Virus record (IMG/VR): IMGVR_UViG_3300017743_000106
Coordinates: 1 to 25,596 of that record
DNA: 25,596 nucleotides
Direction: 5' to 3' (one strand)
DNA from: a virus
Shown here: positions 14,470-22,495 of the stretch, piece by piece
How positions within the stretch are numbered: the first letter of the stretch is position 1
Layout: every line of letters starts with the position of its first letter
The notes under the pieces: generated by a model
The model's input: only the letters and a program-made list of their open reading frames with translations
Told to the model about the DNA's origin: nothing
Database searches by the model: none
Translations under genes and position numbers: made by a program

Positions 14470-15177
14470 CTATTTCTTTGCTTGATCTCTTAATCTATAG
14501 TACAAATCTCTATCAACTTGATACAGTCTTGTTTGTTCTGTAAGATTTCCGCCGTTTTCAAAAGGGTTTTTTTCCATACCAACAGGCAAGTTGCCTGATG
14601 TTTTTCTACCAACTGGTGCGCCAGAGCCTCTCGCGGGGTCAGATTTTTTCAACCAATCTGGTAGGCTCTCAGCCCACTTGGCTACTGGGGTTTCTTCATA
14701 TCCATCAACAACAACAACTGTCCCATCTTCTCGCCTTTTTATTTGCTCGGGACTTAATTTAGTTTTTAATATCATGTCAGGGTCGTGAACAATTTCAGCT
14801 AGAGCAGAAACGGCTGGGGTTATAAGCTCTAACTCTTTTACTTTTTGTTCTAATTTTTTTATTTGTTCATCTTTTGTTGCACTTGCTTCCCTAAATTGCA
14901 AATCTCGGGCCTGTAATGCCTCAGAATACTTTCCTTTGGCCTCTAGTTCCGCTTGCTCGGCCTTTTGTTTGAACTCTAATAGTTTTTGTACATCTGTACC
15001 GTCTGGCATTGCAGAAAGCGTCTGCTCTAGCTTTTGAAATTTTTTCTTTTCGTCTAATAATTCTTTGTTTTTTGTGTCGATTGATTGAACACGATTTTCG
15101 AGAGCCTTGATTTGTGCTGTTAACTCATCGTTGTTGTTACCAGTTGGCGCAGCCTCTTGGTTAATTTCTTCTGACAT
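14470..15177 (-). CDS. Capsid scaffolding protein
   Basis: A 235-aa highly charged protein. Residues about 18-125 are a long coiled coil (AQIKALENRVQSIDTKNKEL, EFKQKAEQAELEAKGKYSEA, DEQIKKLEQKVKELEL). The middle includes IVHDPDMILKTKLSPEQIKR and WAESLPDWLKKSDPARGSG. A Lys/Arg-containing C-terminus (DRDLYYRLRDQAKK) could be the capsid-binding end. Position just before the capsid gene and this coiled-coil, low-aromatic make-up are typical of scaffolds used by phages whose capsid protein lacks a delta domain. No protease motif is seen. It is expected inside procapsids and to be lost on maturation. Identification is by composition and context. Confidence 0.85.
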   Translation of the reverse strand: MSEEINQEAAPTGNNNDELTAQIKALENRVQSIDTKNKELLDEKKKFQKLEQTLSAMPDGTDVQKLLEFKQKAEQAELEAKGKYSEALQARDLQFREASATKDEQIKKLEQKVKELELITPAVSALAEIVHDPDMILKTKLSPEQIKRREDGTVVVVDGYEETPVAKWAESLPDWLKKSDPARGSGAPVGRKTSGNLPVGMEKNPFENGGNLTEQTRLYQVDRDLYYRLRDQAKK

Positions 15178-15210
15178 AAACCCGCAGGGTAAATTTGTTC
15201 ACATACTAGC

Positions 15211-15489
15211 TTACCATTTCACTTTGTCAGCCCAATAAGTAGCACTTGTCTTACCTTTAGCTATATTCTTTGCGTGTCTTGCCTTAAAACTTTTGCGTTT
15301 TGCCTTATCTGCTGCGCTTTCTCCTTTTCTAGGTGGTTTTGTTGCCGCACCTTGCATACCAAATCTTATTAGCCGTTCTTTTCCTTCATCATTTATGACA
15401 ACAGCGTGAGATTTGCCGCTTTTGTGACCCGGCGTACGAATTGGTTTATTAACCCCTTGAAAAGTATGGCCACCTTTCTGTATTGGCAT
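15211..15489 (-). CDS. Small basic head-region protein, 92 aa
   Basis: The 92-aa product is strongly basic: FQGVNKPIRTPGHKSGKSHA, KERLIRFGMQGAATKPPRKG, DKAKRKSFKARHAKNIAKGK and TSATYWADKVKW. The closing RHxKNIxKGxTSAxYWAxKVKW is a pattern I recall from small proteins of marine phages, with no assigned function. It contains no Cys or membrane segment. The start overlaps the stop of the tudor-like gene (TAATG). It belongs to a run of five very small genes between MuF and the scaffold, most of them basic, suggesting nucleic-acid contact during packaging or a place inside the virion. That role is inferred only from charge and position. Confidence 0.65.
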   Translation of the reverse strand: MPIQKGGHTFQGVNKPIRTPGHKSGKSHAVVINDEGKERLIRFGMQGAATKPPRKGESAADKAKRKSFKARHAKNIAKGKTSATYWADKVKW

Positions 15490-15716
15490 TACTTCTTCTT
15501 TTTAGGTGCTGATTTTAATTGTGATCTTTTCTTTAATACTGCATTTCCTGTAGATTCAGACACTAAACGTATTACAGGGTCGCTATCTGTTCCAACCCTT
15601 GTGATAGTGCCGCCTGATGGTCCTTTGATAGACGCTCTTTTACCAGCTACGCCAGTTACTTTACCAAAAGTTCTTGTACCTTGATAAACCCAGCTAACCC
15701 TACTACCTTTCCGCAT
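15489..15716 (-). CDS. Tudor-like small protein (DUF2945/HVA-tudor type)
   Basis: A 75-aa basic protein: GSRVSWVYQGTRTFGKVTGV, KRASIKGPSGGTITRVGTDS, DPVIRLVSESTGNAVLKKRS and a KKKK end. It matches the layout of the DUF2945/hypervirulence-associated TUDOR family, in which KGDxVxWxYxxxxxxGxV is followed by DPAYxIExxxGxxVLKxxSEL. The fold is a small SH3-like barrel. In bacteria the family is of unknown function and often found as a stand-alone domain. Its presence in a head gene block is unusual. It overlaps the SAP-like gene by 14 nt upstream and the 92-aa gene by 1 nt downstream. Confidence 0.7.
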   Translation of the reverse strand: MRKGSRVSWVYQGTRTFGKVTGVAGKRASIKGPSGGTITRVGTDSDPVIRLVSESTGNAVLKKRSQLKSAPKKKK

Positions 15717-15885
15717 GATTTTTTAGTTGTGTAATTAATCTGGTTTTTGTTAGACGTTTATCTAACTCAAGTCCTATTGTACGACCATATTCTTCTAATT
15801 CAGCTTTTGACATTAAATCGAAATCAGGTTTTTTTGGCATCGGACAATTAACTGGTTCTGATTTGCCTGTATTAAATTGGTACAT
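15703..15885 (-). CDS. SAP/HeH-like small DNA-binding protein, 60 aa
   Basis: The 60-aa product ends in DFDLMSKAELEEYGRTIGLE followed by LDKRLTKTRLITQLKNHAER, which has the two-helix MxKxELxxYGRxxGxxLDxRxTKxxLIxxL pattern of SAP/HeH motifs that bind DNA in other proteins. The ATG at 15885 shares a base with the stop of the poly-Lys ORF (TAATG). A second possible start, Met16, would still give the full motif. As one of five small genes between MuF and the scaffold it may act in packaging or genome organisation, or regulate late expression. The motif is recognised by eye. Confidence 0.62.
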   Translation of the reverse strand: MYQFNTGKSEPVNCPMPKKPDFDLMSKAELEEYGRTIGLELDKRLTKTRLITQLKNHAER

Positions 15886-15953
15886 TATTTTTTACCCCCT
15901 TTTTTCTTTTTCTTTTTTTTCTTACCACCCATTTTGTACATTGAAGCTGGCAT
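15885..15953 (-). CDS. 22-aa poly-lysine micro-protein
   Basis: A 22-codon ORF starts MPASMYKMGG, followed by eight consecutive Lys, then GGKK. Both ends are joined to neighbours by TAATG overlaps: its ATG shares a base with the stop of the 100-aa gene, and its TAA shares one with the ATG of the SAP-like gene. That perfect fit argues for translation despite the size. Twelve of 22 residues are Lys. I recall other Lys-rich micro-proteins in marine phages but no function. It could bind DNA or RNA, or its A-rich codons may just pace ribosomes. Confidence 0.6.
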   Translation of the reverse strand: MPASMYKMGGKKKKKKKKGGKK

Positions 15954-16255
15954 TACGTAACTCCGGTTTTTTCTATTATACCTAATTCTTTGTCATCAGC
16001 TTTAACATCTTTCGCACCCTCCAAAATTTCAATGTTTTCTTGATCGAAAATATCAACCAAAAACAAATACAAGTCTAAAGGCCTAATGTAATCTAAACTC
16101 AACAAATGACCAACAGAATCATAAGCCCTTGGGCCAGAAAATAAAATTTCATCAACAATACTTTCGGCTCCGGATATTAACGCCGGTCCCGGGTACGTTT
16201 CAAGTTTTATTACTGCTGTTTCATCAAACAGCGTGACGAGAAATCGAACAGGCAT
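15953..16255 (-). CDS. Hypothetical acidic protein, 100 aa
   Basis: A 100-aa acidic protein: PVRFLVTLFDETAVIKLETY, SIVDEILFSGPRAYDSVGHL, then LDYIRPLDLYLFLVDIFDQE, closing with an Asp/Glu/Lys-rich tail. It is the only acidic member of the cluster of small proteins between MuF and the scaffold. I recognise no family and no catalytic motif; the hydrophobic stretch around LDLYLFLVDIF is too short and too charged for a membrane span. It overlaps both neighbours in TAATG arrangements. Partnership with the basic proteins encoded next to it is a possibility. Confidence 0.6.
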   Translation of the reverse strand: MPVRFLVTLFDETAVIKLETYPGPALISGAESIVDEILFSGPRAYDSVGHLLSLDYIRPLDLYLFLVDIFDQENIEILEGAKDVKADDKELGIIEKTGVT

Positions 16256-18576
16256 TAGTATTTAGTTCTTGTCAATGACATCATCATATAGAAGTGGTCG
16301 GGGTCAGCCTGATATAAACGAAACATTGCAGCCTCGTCAATAAAATGTTCTGCTCCCATACTAATAACCTCTGTTGCTTCATCGTATGTGTCCCCTAATT
16401 TAAAACCAGTTGGGGCAGCTGTTTCGTTGAATCTTGTTACTTGCCTTCTGTATGGCCTTCCAACATAAGGGTGTATAAAACTGTCTGTTAATACTTTTTC
16501 TCTTTGGTTATATCCGCCAGTTATAGTACCTTTCAATTTTTTGGGGCTGACCAGCTTCATATCTTTTACACGATTATTACGAAATGCTACAGCCATTGAT
16601 AAATTTTTCTCGTCCATTCCCTCCATCGAATGTGCCATTTCATGAAAAATTGTACCTTTGCCATAATTACCGTCAAATTTGTCAACGCCTGAAATATTTA
16701 CATTGACCATACTGAAATTACCTTCCGGCTGGTTATAAGCCCTTGCTGTTGAAACTTTTATTCTGTTGACTTGCTGAGGCACACCCGGCATTGCTCGTCC
16801 AAGTTTATTTTTACCACCGCCAGTTATACCGGCTCCGTTAAACATCAGCCCATATTCTTCAAGGTTTCTTTTGACGCCACCATAAAGAACATCATCTTCT
16901 TTAATGCCAATAACACGCCAATCATCAATTCTTTGCCTGATTTGAGTTCTTGTAACTGTTGAGGTTTTCATAGCTTCCTCCCTCAAATCTCTCATTATCA
17001 ATTTACCTTTTTTCTCTGTCTTGATTACATTATCTTTTGCTTTTGCTATAGCAGTTTTTATTTTTTCGTCACGTTTTTGTATTGCTGGAATCCCTGCAAA
17101 ATCTCCTTTTTTGACTGCTTTATTGAAATCTTTTACTATCTCATTTTTTTCTAATAGCAAATCATCATAACGTCTTAATTGTGTTTTGTAAGTAACCCGG
17201 TATTGGTCTAGTGGTGTTAGTCGTTTTCCTACAATGTCTTTCCCCCGGCTGATTGCAGTAGTTGGCGATGAAGTAGGACTGTAAAACTCTAGGGCTGCTT
17301 TTCTAGGAACTACTTGTTTTATTGGTGCTACTACACCCTTTTCTAAAATTGATTCTGGCTTACCATATCGTTTCTGTAATTCTCGCAAAGATACGCGGCT
17401 ACCATCTGCCCTGACAAATTTTGATAAAGCCTGTCTTGGGTCTTTTGTATTTTGTACCAACCTGTCGAAATACTTGAAAGCACCTTCATATTTGTTTGTA
17501 CCCGGGACAATACCTCCTCCTAAAATTTTGGCTTTGACATTATCATTCTGCAAATACAGCCATCGCCCATAATCCATTTTCTCCGGTACTGGTCCACCCG
17601 CTGAGGCCCTTTGTCTCCCTGTAGGTGGCGGGTCAAAAGGTAAGTTGTCATAATCTATTTCTGGAACTATGGTCGAACGACAATTAAAGTGCTGTGGTGG
17701 CATTGGTCCTTGCTCATATTCAAAAACTCGGCCATCTAAAGCGCCGCAAACAGCCGTTGTCCTACTGTCGAGGGTAGAAGTATATCTATATTTTTTAGTT
17801 AAATCACTATTTGCACGATAAACAGAAAGTGCGGCATTATTAGAAACTTGGTTAATACTGGTACGAACTAAGGTCCTAATTTGGTTTATTGGTGGGGTCG
17901 TCATAATCCCACCTTTTTGTGACATTTGCAAAATATTAGCCGTGTCCCCTTCTTTACTATTTCCCAGCAAACGCCGTGTAATCTGTGGCGTTGTTTCTCC
18001 TGTTAATAATCCATCTTGTACAGAACGCCTAAATAGTTGAACGGAATCATCAGCAATTTTATCAAAGGCTTGCTGTACTATATTTCCGTTTGGTAATGTC
18101 ATAATCGCACCAAGATTATCTGACAACGTAGGCTCTCCAAGAAATGCTGCTAACTGTTTACCAACTGCCCGGGAACGTATTTTTGTAGGGTCGACACTTA
18201 CAACAGACTCAGCAAACTTTGGCGATATTTCAATTCCATTAACTTGTATGTTTTGTCTCATACCTTTTGGTATTACTTTGGTTAATTGATTTTCTATAAA
18301 TCCTGCCTGTACCCCAGCCAACCCTTGCAACTCCCTTGTGACATTTGTATTAGCAAATTTTTTCCAACTACCTAAACTTTTTTGTAACTGGGCTACGATA
18401 GAACGTAATCTAGCCGCCCGGTAACTATCGCCCAAACCTCGGCGGTCTAACTCTGCTAGTTGCGTAACTGATTGAACACAAATATCTACAAACCTTTTTG
18501 AAACATCAGTAGAGACTTTATTTCCAAATCTATTAAGGTCAATAGCATTTCTATATATGGCATCAGGCAAGGCCAT
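16255..18576 (-). CDS. MuF head morphogenesis protein fused to HExxH metallopeptidase-like domain
   Basis: The 773-aa product has a MuF domain in its first 310 residues: IRTLVRTSINQVSNNAALSV, TSTLDSRTTAVCGALDGRVF and PPQHFNCRSTIVPEI, with the conserved C...H.NCRS set. A variable, Lys-rich middle (about 440-560) looks helical. The C-terminus carries a zincin signature: GTIFHEMAHSMEGMD gives H645-E646-x-x-H649, and EVISMGAEHFIDE near 736-748 offers Glu as a third zinc ligand. MuF proteins bind the portal in the procapsid and are carried in the virion; MuF fusions to toxin or enzyme domains are known in temperate phages. The peptidase might mature the head, or enter the host with DNA. It is long for a MuF protein because of the extension. 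Activity is inferred. Confidence 0.88.
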   Translation of the reverse strand: MALPDAIYRNAIDLNRFGNKVSTDVSKRFVDICVQSVTQLAELDRRGLGDSYRAARLRSIVAQLQKSLGSWKKFANTNVTRELQGLAGVQAGFIENQLTKVIPKGMRQNIQVNGIEISPKFAESVVSVDPTKIRSRAVGKQLAAFLGEPTLSDNLGAIMTLPNGNIVQQAFDKIADDSVQLFRRSVQDGLLTGETTPQITRRLLGNSKEGDTANILQMSQKGGIMTTPPINQIRTLVRTSINQVSNNAALSVYRANSDLTKKYRYTSTLDSRTTAVCGALDGRVFEYEQGPMPPQHFNCRSTIVPEIDYDNLPFDPPPTGRQRASAGGPVPEKMDYGRWLYLQNDNVKAKILGGGIVPGTNKYEGAFKYFDRLVQNTKDPRQALSKFVRADGSRVSLRELQKRYGKPESILEKGVVAPIKQVVPRKAALEFYSPTSSPTTAISRGKDIVGKRLTPLDQYRVTYKTQLRRYDDLLLEKNEIVKDFNKAVKKGDFAGIPAIQKRDEKIKTAIAKAKDNVIKTEKKGKLIMRDLREEAMKTSTVTRTQIRQRIDDWRVIGIKEDDVLYGGVKRNLEEYGLMFNGAGITGGGKNKLGRAMPGVPQQVNRIKVSTARAYNQPEGNFSMVNVNISGVDKFDGNYGKGTIFHEMAHSMEGMDEKNLSMAVAFRNNRVKDMKLVSPKKLKGTITGGYNQREKVLTDSFIHPYVGRPYRRQVTRFNETAAPTGFKLGDTYDEATEVISMGAEHFIDEAAMFRLYQADPDHFYMMMSLTRTKY

Positions 18577-18579
18577 TGT

Positions 18580-20010
18580 TTACGCCGCCTCTGGTTCGTC
18601 CTCTTGGTCCTCTGGCTCCTCTTCGTCCTCTGGTTCTGGTGGGGCCATTTCCATTAAGCCACCAGTTTGTGTGGCCTCAATCTCTTCTTCAACGTCAAAC
18701 TCGTCTCCTAATACCTCTCCTTGTGTGAGTTGATCTAATAATGTTTTTTGTGTAATCGTACCAGCAGTATAAAGCTGTAATAATGATTGTATTTCTTGTG
18801 GCTCTAGTCTTGTGCTTAAGAAATCACGATTAACAAAACTGCTACCAACTTCTGATGTGTTTAAATATTGAGCGTGAAAAGTCAAACAGTTGTCGATTAG
18901 GTCTTGCATTTGTTGGGCAACTACCATCATTGTGCTATCCCCTTGGCTTCTATCAATTCTTTTGGCCTCTGCTGTTTCTGCGCTTAATTTTTGTCCAAGT
19001 ACCGCTGCTAACCCAAGTTCATTAATTTGCTGCGCAAGTTGATCTAACCTTTGAAATTGTGAATTGAAAGACCTTCCAGTTGGTTCAATGTACTCGGCTC
19101 TACCGTCTGCTGGAAATGCAATAGCCTCCCCGGGTCCCGCGCTTACTTCTTCAGAACTTTGCGGAAAACCAAAGAAACCTAATAATGGTACAGCAGAAAT
19201 GTGTAGTTGGTTATCGAGATCACTTTGTACTTGATATGCCTTGATATTTAACTCTGCAATATCTTCAAGCGGTGGCCTTGATTCCATAAGACTTACACGG
19301 TTTGAATATGCAACTGCAAATGGTATTTCAGTTGTCGTTGTATTGCCTTCATCAAAAACTTTATACCTACCGTCATCATTCTTTCTATGTATCTCGTAAC
19401 GTCCCGGATATAACACCCTGACTTGTTCAACTAACTTTTCGCCATACTCGCCCTCAGCCTCATAAACTTTTTCCATGAGCCTAAGTTGCGTAAATGTAGT
19501 TTTACCATTAATTAATTCGGTACGATACCCTAAAATTTCTCTTGGTGTGTAAGCCACCCAATATGGTCTGCCATTGCCTTCAGCCGGTGTATCTACCAGC
19601 ACTCCAACGTGACCGTAACGAATCATTTTCCTAGCAGTTTCGTAGGTCCAAATATTTAAATCATTTCCTTGTAAATCGACATCAAACAGTTGCTCCCTTA
19701 TTGTGTCGTTTATATCTTGTAATTTTACAGGTTTTCTTGTGAGCATTCCCGCAAGCATACGCTCTAGCCTTTGAAAATATGGCGGGCAAGTACTTCTTGC
19801 TAATCTGTTTTCGTATGAATCGTCTTGCTCTCGTGGTTCTTGCGGCAAATATCGCCTATGTTTCATTCTTATGGAATATGTACCCCCTGCCAAATCTTCA
19901 ATAAGTAGCCAATGTGGTTCTTGATTAAACCAAGTTGAACTGGGGTCGTTAACATCAGTCGTTACCCCAGTATTTCCTCTGCTGTATTGTCTACCATATC
20001 CGCTATACAC
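18580..20010 (-). CDS. Portal protein (DUF4055 family)
   Basis: The 476-aa protein fits DUF4055 portals in length and pattern: HRRYLPQEPREQDDSYENRL and PPYFQRLERMLAGMLTRKPV near the N-terminus, AYSNRVSLMESRPPLEDIAE and LNIKAYQVQSDLDNQLHISA in the stem region, then LDQLAQQINELGLAAVLGQK. The last 40 residues are Glu/Asp-rich (EEIEATQ, then PEPEDEEEPEDQEDEPE). The dodecameric portal is the DNA gate and the docking site for the terminase and adaptor. The start is GTG, supported by AGGGAG about 7 nt upstream. It lies between the large terminase and MuF genes as usual. Confidence 0.9.
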   Translation of the reverse strand: MYSGYGRQYSRGNTGVTTDVNDPSSTWFNQEPHWLLIEDLAGGTYSIRMKHRRYLPQEPREQDDSYENRLARSTCPPYFQRLERMLAGMLTRKPVKLQDINDTIREQLFDVDLQGNDLNIWTYETARKMIRYGHVGVLVDTPAEGNGRPYWVAYTPREILGYRTELINGKTTFTQLRLMEKVYEAEGEYGEKLVEQVRVLYPGRYEIHRKNDDGRYKVFDEGNTTTTEIPFAVAYSNRVSLMESRPPLEDIAELNIKAYQVQSDLDNQLHISAVPLLGFFGFPQSSEEVSAGPGEAIAFPADGRAEYIEPTGRSFNSQFQRLDQLAQQINELGLAAVLGQKLSAETAEAKRIDRSQGDSTMMVVAQQMQDLIDNCLTFHAQYLNTSEVGSSFVNRDFLSTRLEPQEIQSLLQLYTAGTITQKTLLDQLTQGEVLGDEFDVEEEIEATQTGGLMEMAPPEPEDEEEPEDQEDEPEAA

Positions 20011-20046
20011 AATAAGTCTCCCTTGGTTTAATTACATAGTAGTGCA

Positions 20047-21390
20047 TTAATACAATCGAACACCAGTACCACGCCCAGAACGTGCAAAGAGTGGGTTAAA
20101 TTCACGCCATACCAGATAACCTAATGAGTCGTTCAAATGGTCATACCCGGCCTCTTTGTCCGGCTCTCCTTTTTCAGTATATGATTGCAACTCTAAACAT
20201 TCAATCATACGTTTGCAACTGGCATTGATTTGTAAACGTACTTGCCCTTTTCCGTTACATAACAAACCCTGTACGGCAGAGACTCTGTCGCGTATTGGTG
20301 GATTGCTTTTTGCTGAAAGATTTGTGAAACCGTATGTTTCAAGTATCTGTATGTCTGTTTTGCTTGCATTAGTGGAACGATTTCCTCCGCTGGCATCTGG
20401 ATATACATAAATTCTATGTGTAGGGTATCTACGTTTGATTTCTTGGGCAAGTGTATCTGTATCGTGTGCCGATACAATCTCATCAATTATTAACAATTCC
20501 TCATCTAATTTAACTCCTATTACAGCGCTCATATTTCCGATATTAAAATCTACCCCAATTCTTAATGGTTCCCGGGAAACATCAGGCATTGTAGGAATTA
20601 CATTATCAGCCCTAACAAAACGATCATAAACCTGACCTGTTGTGAGATTGGTAAACTCTCCGTTGAGATAGGCTTGCAACATACTCGAATCATAGTTTGC
20701 TTGCATTCGCTCAATGAAATCATTGGGCAAATGTGGATTATCTTGCGTTCTCATTTTTATTAGTTTTCTGTCCTCTCTTTCCTTGGCTTGATCTGACCCG
20801 AAAGTATTCCACATCCACCTAAAACCTTCTGGCGTACTTGCAGCGCAAAATTGTCTCACATTACCAGCCCTTAGCCTTCCAAGTATTTTAGGAAAAGCTC
20901 TATCACAAACACTTGGTGCTACTGTGTCAATTTCATCGGCTAACACAAAGGCCAAATTTAAACCAATTATTCTAGACCAGTTTTCAAAACTTCTGCATAA
21001 TATTTTTGTATCGCCTCCGGGTAGATGCAAAATATATTCTGGTAGTGGACTAGCACGAAATGTATAAGGTATTTCATAATGCTCCAAAAATTGCTCAAAG
21101 TCTGTTTGCCATATATCACGAATTAATGGGCCAGTTGGCTCCATAACAGCCCCAGTAAAACCTACGTTAAGTGCAGCAAGTTTCACACAAGCCGCACAAA
21201 GCGCCCTAGTTTTACCAGCACCATAACCAGCAGAAAGTCCTAAAATTTCTGTTGTATTATCATCAAAAAAAGCCCTTTGTGGCTCGTGTAAATCGTTTCT
21301 AATTCTTTCTAACAAAATATCAATATCAACAGAAATACCAGAACTACCCGGGCGATCTAATACTGAACCCTCCCTAGAAAGTATGCTCAT
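20047..21390 (-). CDS. terL: Terminase large subunit
   Basis: A 447-aa packaging motor. The ATPase half has Walker A LSAGYGAGKTRAL near residue 52 and Walker B NLAFVLADEID near 150, with coupling residues in CAASTPEGFRWMWN. The nuclease half shows acidic residues in LRIGVDFNIGNMSAVIG (about 277), IYVYPDASGGNRST and EAGYDHLNDSLGYLVW, consistent with an RNase H-like headful or cos-cutting nuclease. It drives ATP-dependent DNA entry through the portal and cuts the concatemer. The start overlaps the small subunit stop by 4 nt (ATGA). All main motifs look intact. Confidence 0.95.
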   Translation of the reverse strand: MSILSREGSVLDRPGSSGISVDIDILLERIRNDLHEPQRAFFDDNTTEILGLSAGYGAGKTRALCAACVKLAALNVGFTGAVMEPTGPLIRDIWQTDFEQFLEHYEIPYTFRASPLPEYILHLPGGDTKILCRSFENWSRIIGLNLAFVLADEIDTVAPSVCDRAFPKILGRLRAGNVRQFCAASTPEGFRWMWNTFGSDQAKEREDRKLIKMRTQDNPHLPNDFIERMQANYDSSMLQAYLNGEFTNLTTGQVYDRFVRADNVIPTMPDVSREPLRIGVDFNIGNMSAVIGVKLDEELLIIDEIVSAHDTDTLAQEIKRRYPTHRIYVYPDASGGNRSTNASKTDIQILETYGFTNLSAKSNPPIRDRVSAVQGLLCNGKGQVRLQINASCKRMIECLELQSYTEKGEPDKEAGYDHLNDSLGYLVWREFNPLFARSGRGTGVRLY

Positions 21391-21710
21391 GTTGATACTT
21401 GTGCAATCTTAGCCATTGCATTTATACACCCTAAAGCAACGTGTAATTGTCCATTATTTCTAGCCTCTTTTTGTAGTGTTGAAAGCTGGCTTAACATATC
21501 CGCGGTAAACTGCCTTCTGTCGATGTCAAAATCTTTCTTGAGAACTATACGAGCATCTTGGATATACTGTTCTGTTTGTCTGAGCTTAACCCCCCACTCA
21601 GCCGCGGTATATTTTATAATTTCTGACCGCGTTACACCACGAGCTAATAATCCAGCAATTCTGTAAATTCTATAATCTTTTTCTGACTGAGTCGCTTTCT
21701 TTTTTGCCAC
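21387..21710 (-). CDS. terS: Terminase small subunit-like HTH protein
   Basis: The 107-aa product has a helix-turn-helix-like segment (YRIAGLLARGVTRSEIIKYT, AAEWGVKLRQTEQYIQDARI) and a C-terminal helical part (FTADMLSQLSTLQKEARNNG) that would serve for ring formation. It is directly upstream of terL with an ATGA overlap, the normal place for the DNA-recognition subunit. The start codon is GTG, sharing a base with the TAG stop of the dioxygenase gene (TAGTG). Small terminases vary widely, so the call relies on motif, size and position. Confidence 0.82.
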   Translation of the reverse strand: MAKKKATQSEKDYRIYRIAGLLARGVTRSEIIKYTAAEWGVKLRQTEQYIQDARIVLKKDFDIDRRQFTADMLSQLSTLQKEARNNGQLHVALGCINAMAKIAQVST

Positions 21711-22495
21711 TAGGTTTTTAATTTGTTAAAAGAATCGAGGGCGTACCAAACATGAGAATTACGGTAGCCACCTTGATATGTTGGGATAATGGGCGTAACT
21801 CCGTGACGATTACGCCAAGCCGGGTAAACCAATAATGAATTGTCAGTTTGGTCAAAAGTAGCGTTGTAATCAGGTACATGAAGATTTCCTCCTCTACTGT
21901 TACGCCTTTTTGTAATTATCATATTTATAGCACCTTTTACGTTGGCGTGGTCTTGATGAACCGGTGCGGAAATATTGCAGTTAGAAATAGTTGAAGAAAA
22001 ATTATTAGCAAAACGCCATTTCTCAGGAATCCTGTCACGTATTTTTAAAAGGTGTGCATCAGCTACAGTTGGAATAAATTTTTTAACTAACTCAAAAGAT
22101 TTTATACCTGCTGCATACATTGCCTTAGCAAATATATTGGCACTTTTTACAGAATGAACAGATGATCTAGTAGCGTATGGCCTTCTCATGTGTGGTTTGG
22201 GCGGGCAAGACCCGCAAATTGTTGAATATTGCAATACTTCAGCTTTTTTATTGTGTAATCCGCTCGACCTTTTCATATCGGATTTAGGTACTCTTTTTGT
22301 CTGTATCTCCCGGTCTGCAATGTTAACCAAGTTTTGCAAATCATCAGGCAAAGTTTTTATAAATAAACCTACTGGGGTTCCATCAGGGTCGATCAAAATA
22401 CAATCATCAAAGACGTTAGGCTCAAAACCTCCTACAGAATCGCCAATCTTAAGGGGCGATGTAACAGGTTTCAGGATTAGTTCAGGTAGTTTCAT
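21710..22495 (-). CDS. TET/JBP-like Fe(II)/2-oxoglutarate dioxygenase
   Basis: The product is 261 aa from the ATG at 22495, chosen because it overlaps the previous stop (ATGA); an ATG at 22507 would add four residues. The C-terminal half has the Fe(II)/2OG double-stranded beta-helix residues: HQD in ISAPVHQDHANVKGAINM (H180, D182), the GG strand RGGNLHVPDYNATFDQTDNS, distal His in AWRNRHGVTPI (H231) and Arg in GYRNSHVWYAL (R245). The upstream block CPPKPHMRRPYATRSS resembles the Pro/Arg motif preceding the core in phage TET/JBP proteins. That family oxidises 5-methylpyrimidines in DNA. Neighbours are an FkbM methyltransferase, a ParB-fold protein and the terminase, consistent with genome modification before packaging. 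Fold call is good; substrate is inferred. Confidence 0.72.
   Translation of the reverse strand: MKLPELILKPVTSPLKIGDSVGGFEPNVFDDCILIDPDGTPVGLFIKTLPDDLQNLVNIADREIQTKRVPKSDMKRSSGLHNKKAEVLQYSTICGSCPPKPHMRRPYATRSSVHSVKSANIFAKAMYAAGIKSFELVKKFIPTVADAHLLKIRDRIPEKWRFANNFSSTISNCNISAPVHQDHANVKGAINMIITKRRNSRGGNLHVPDYNATFDQTDNSLLVYPAWRNRHGVTPIIPTYQGGYRNSHVWYALDSFNKLKT

Noticed and set aside
20205-20486. Second minus-strand frame within the large terminase gene
   Set aside because: It overlaps the intact nuclease half of TerL and has no ribosome site or recognisable domain.
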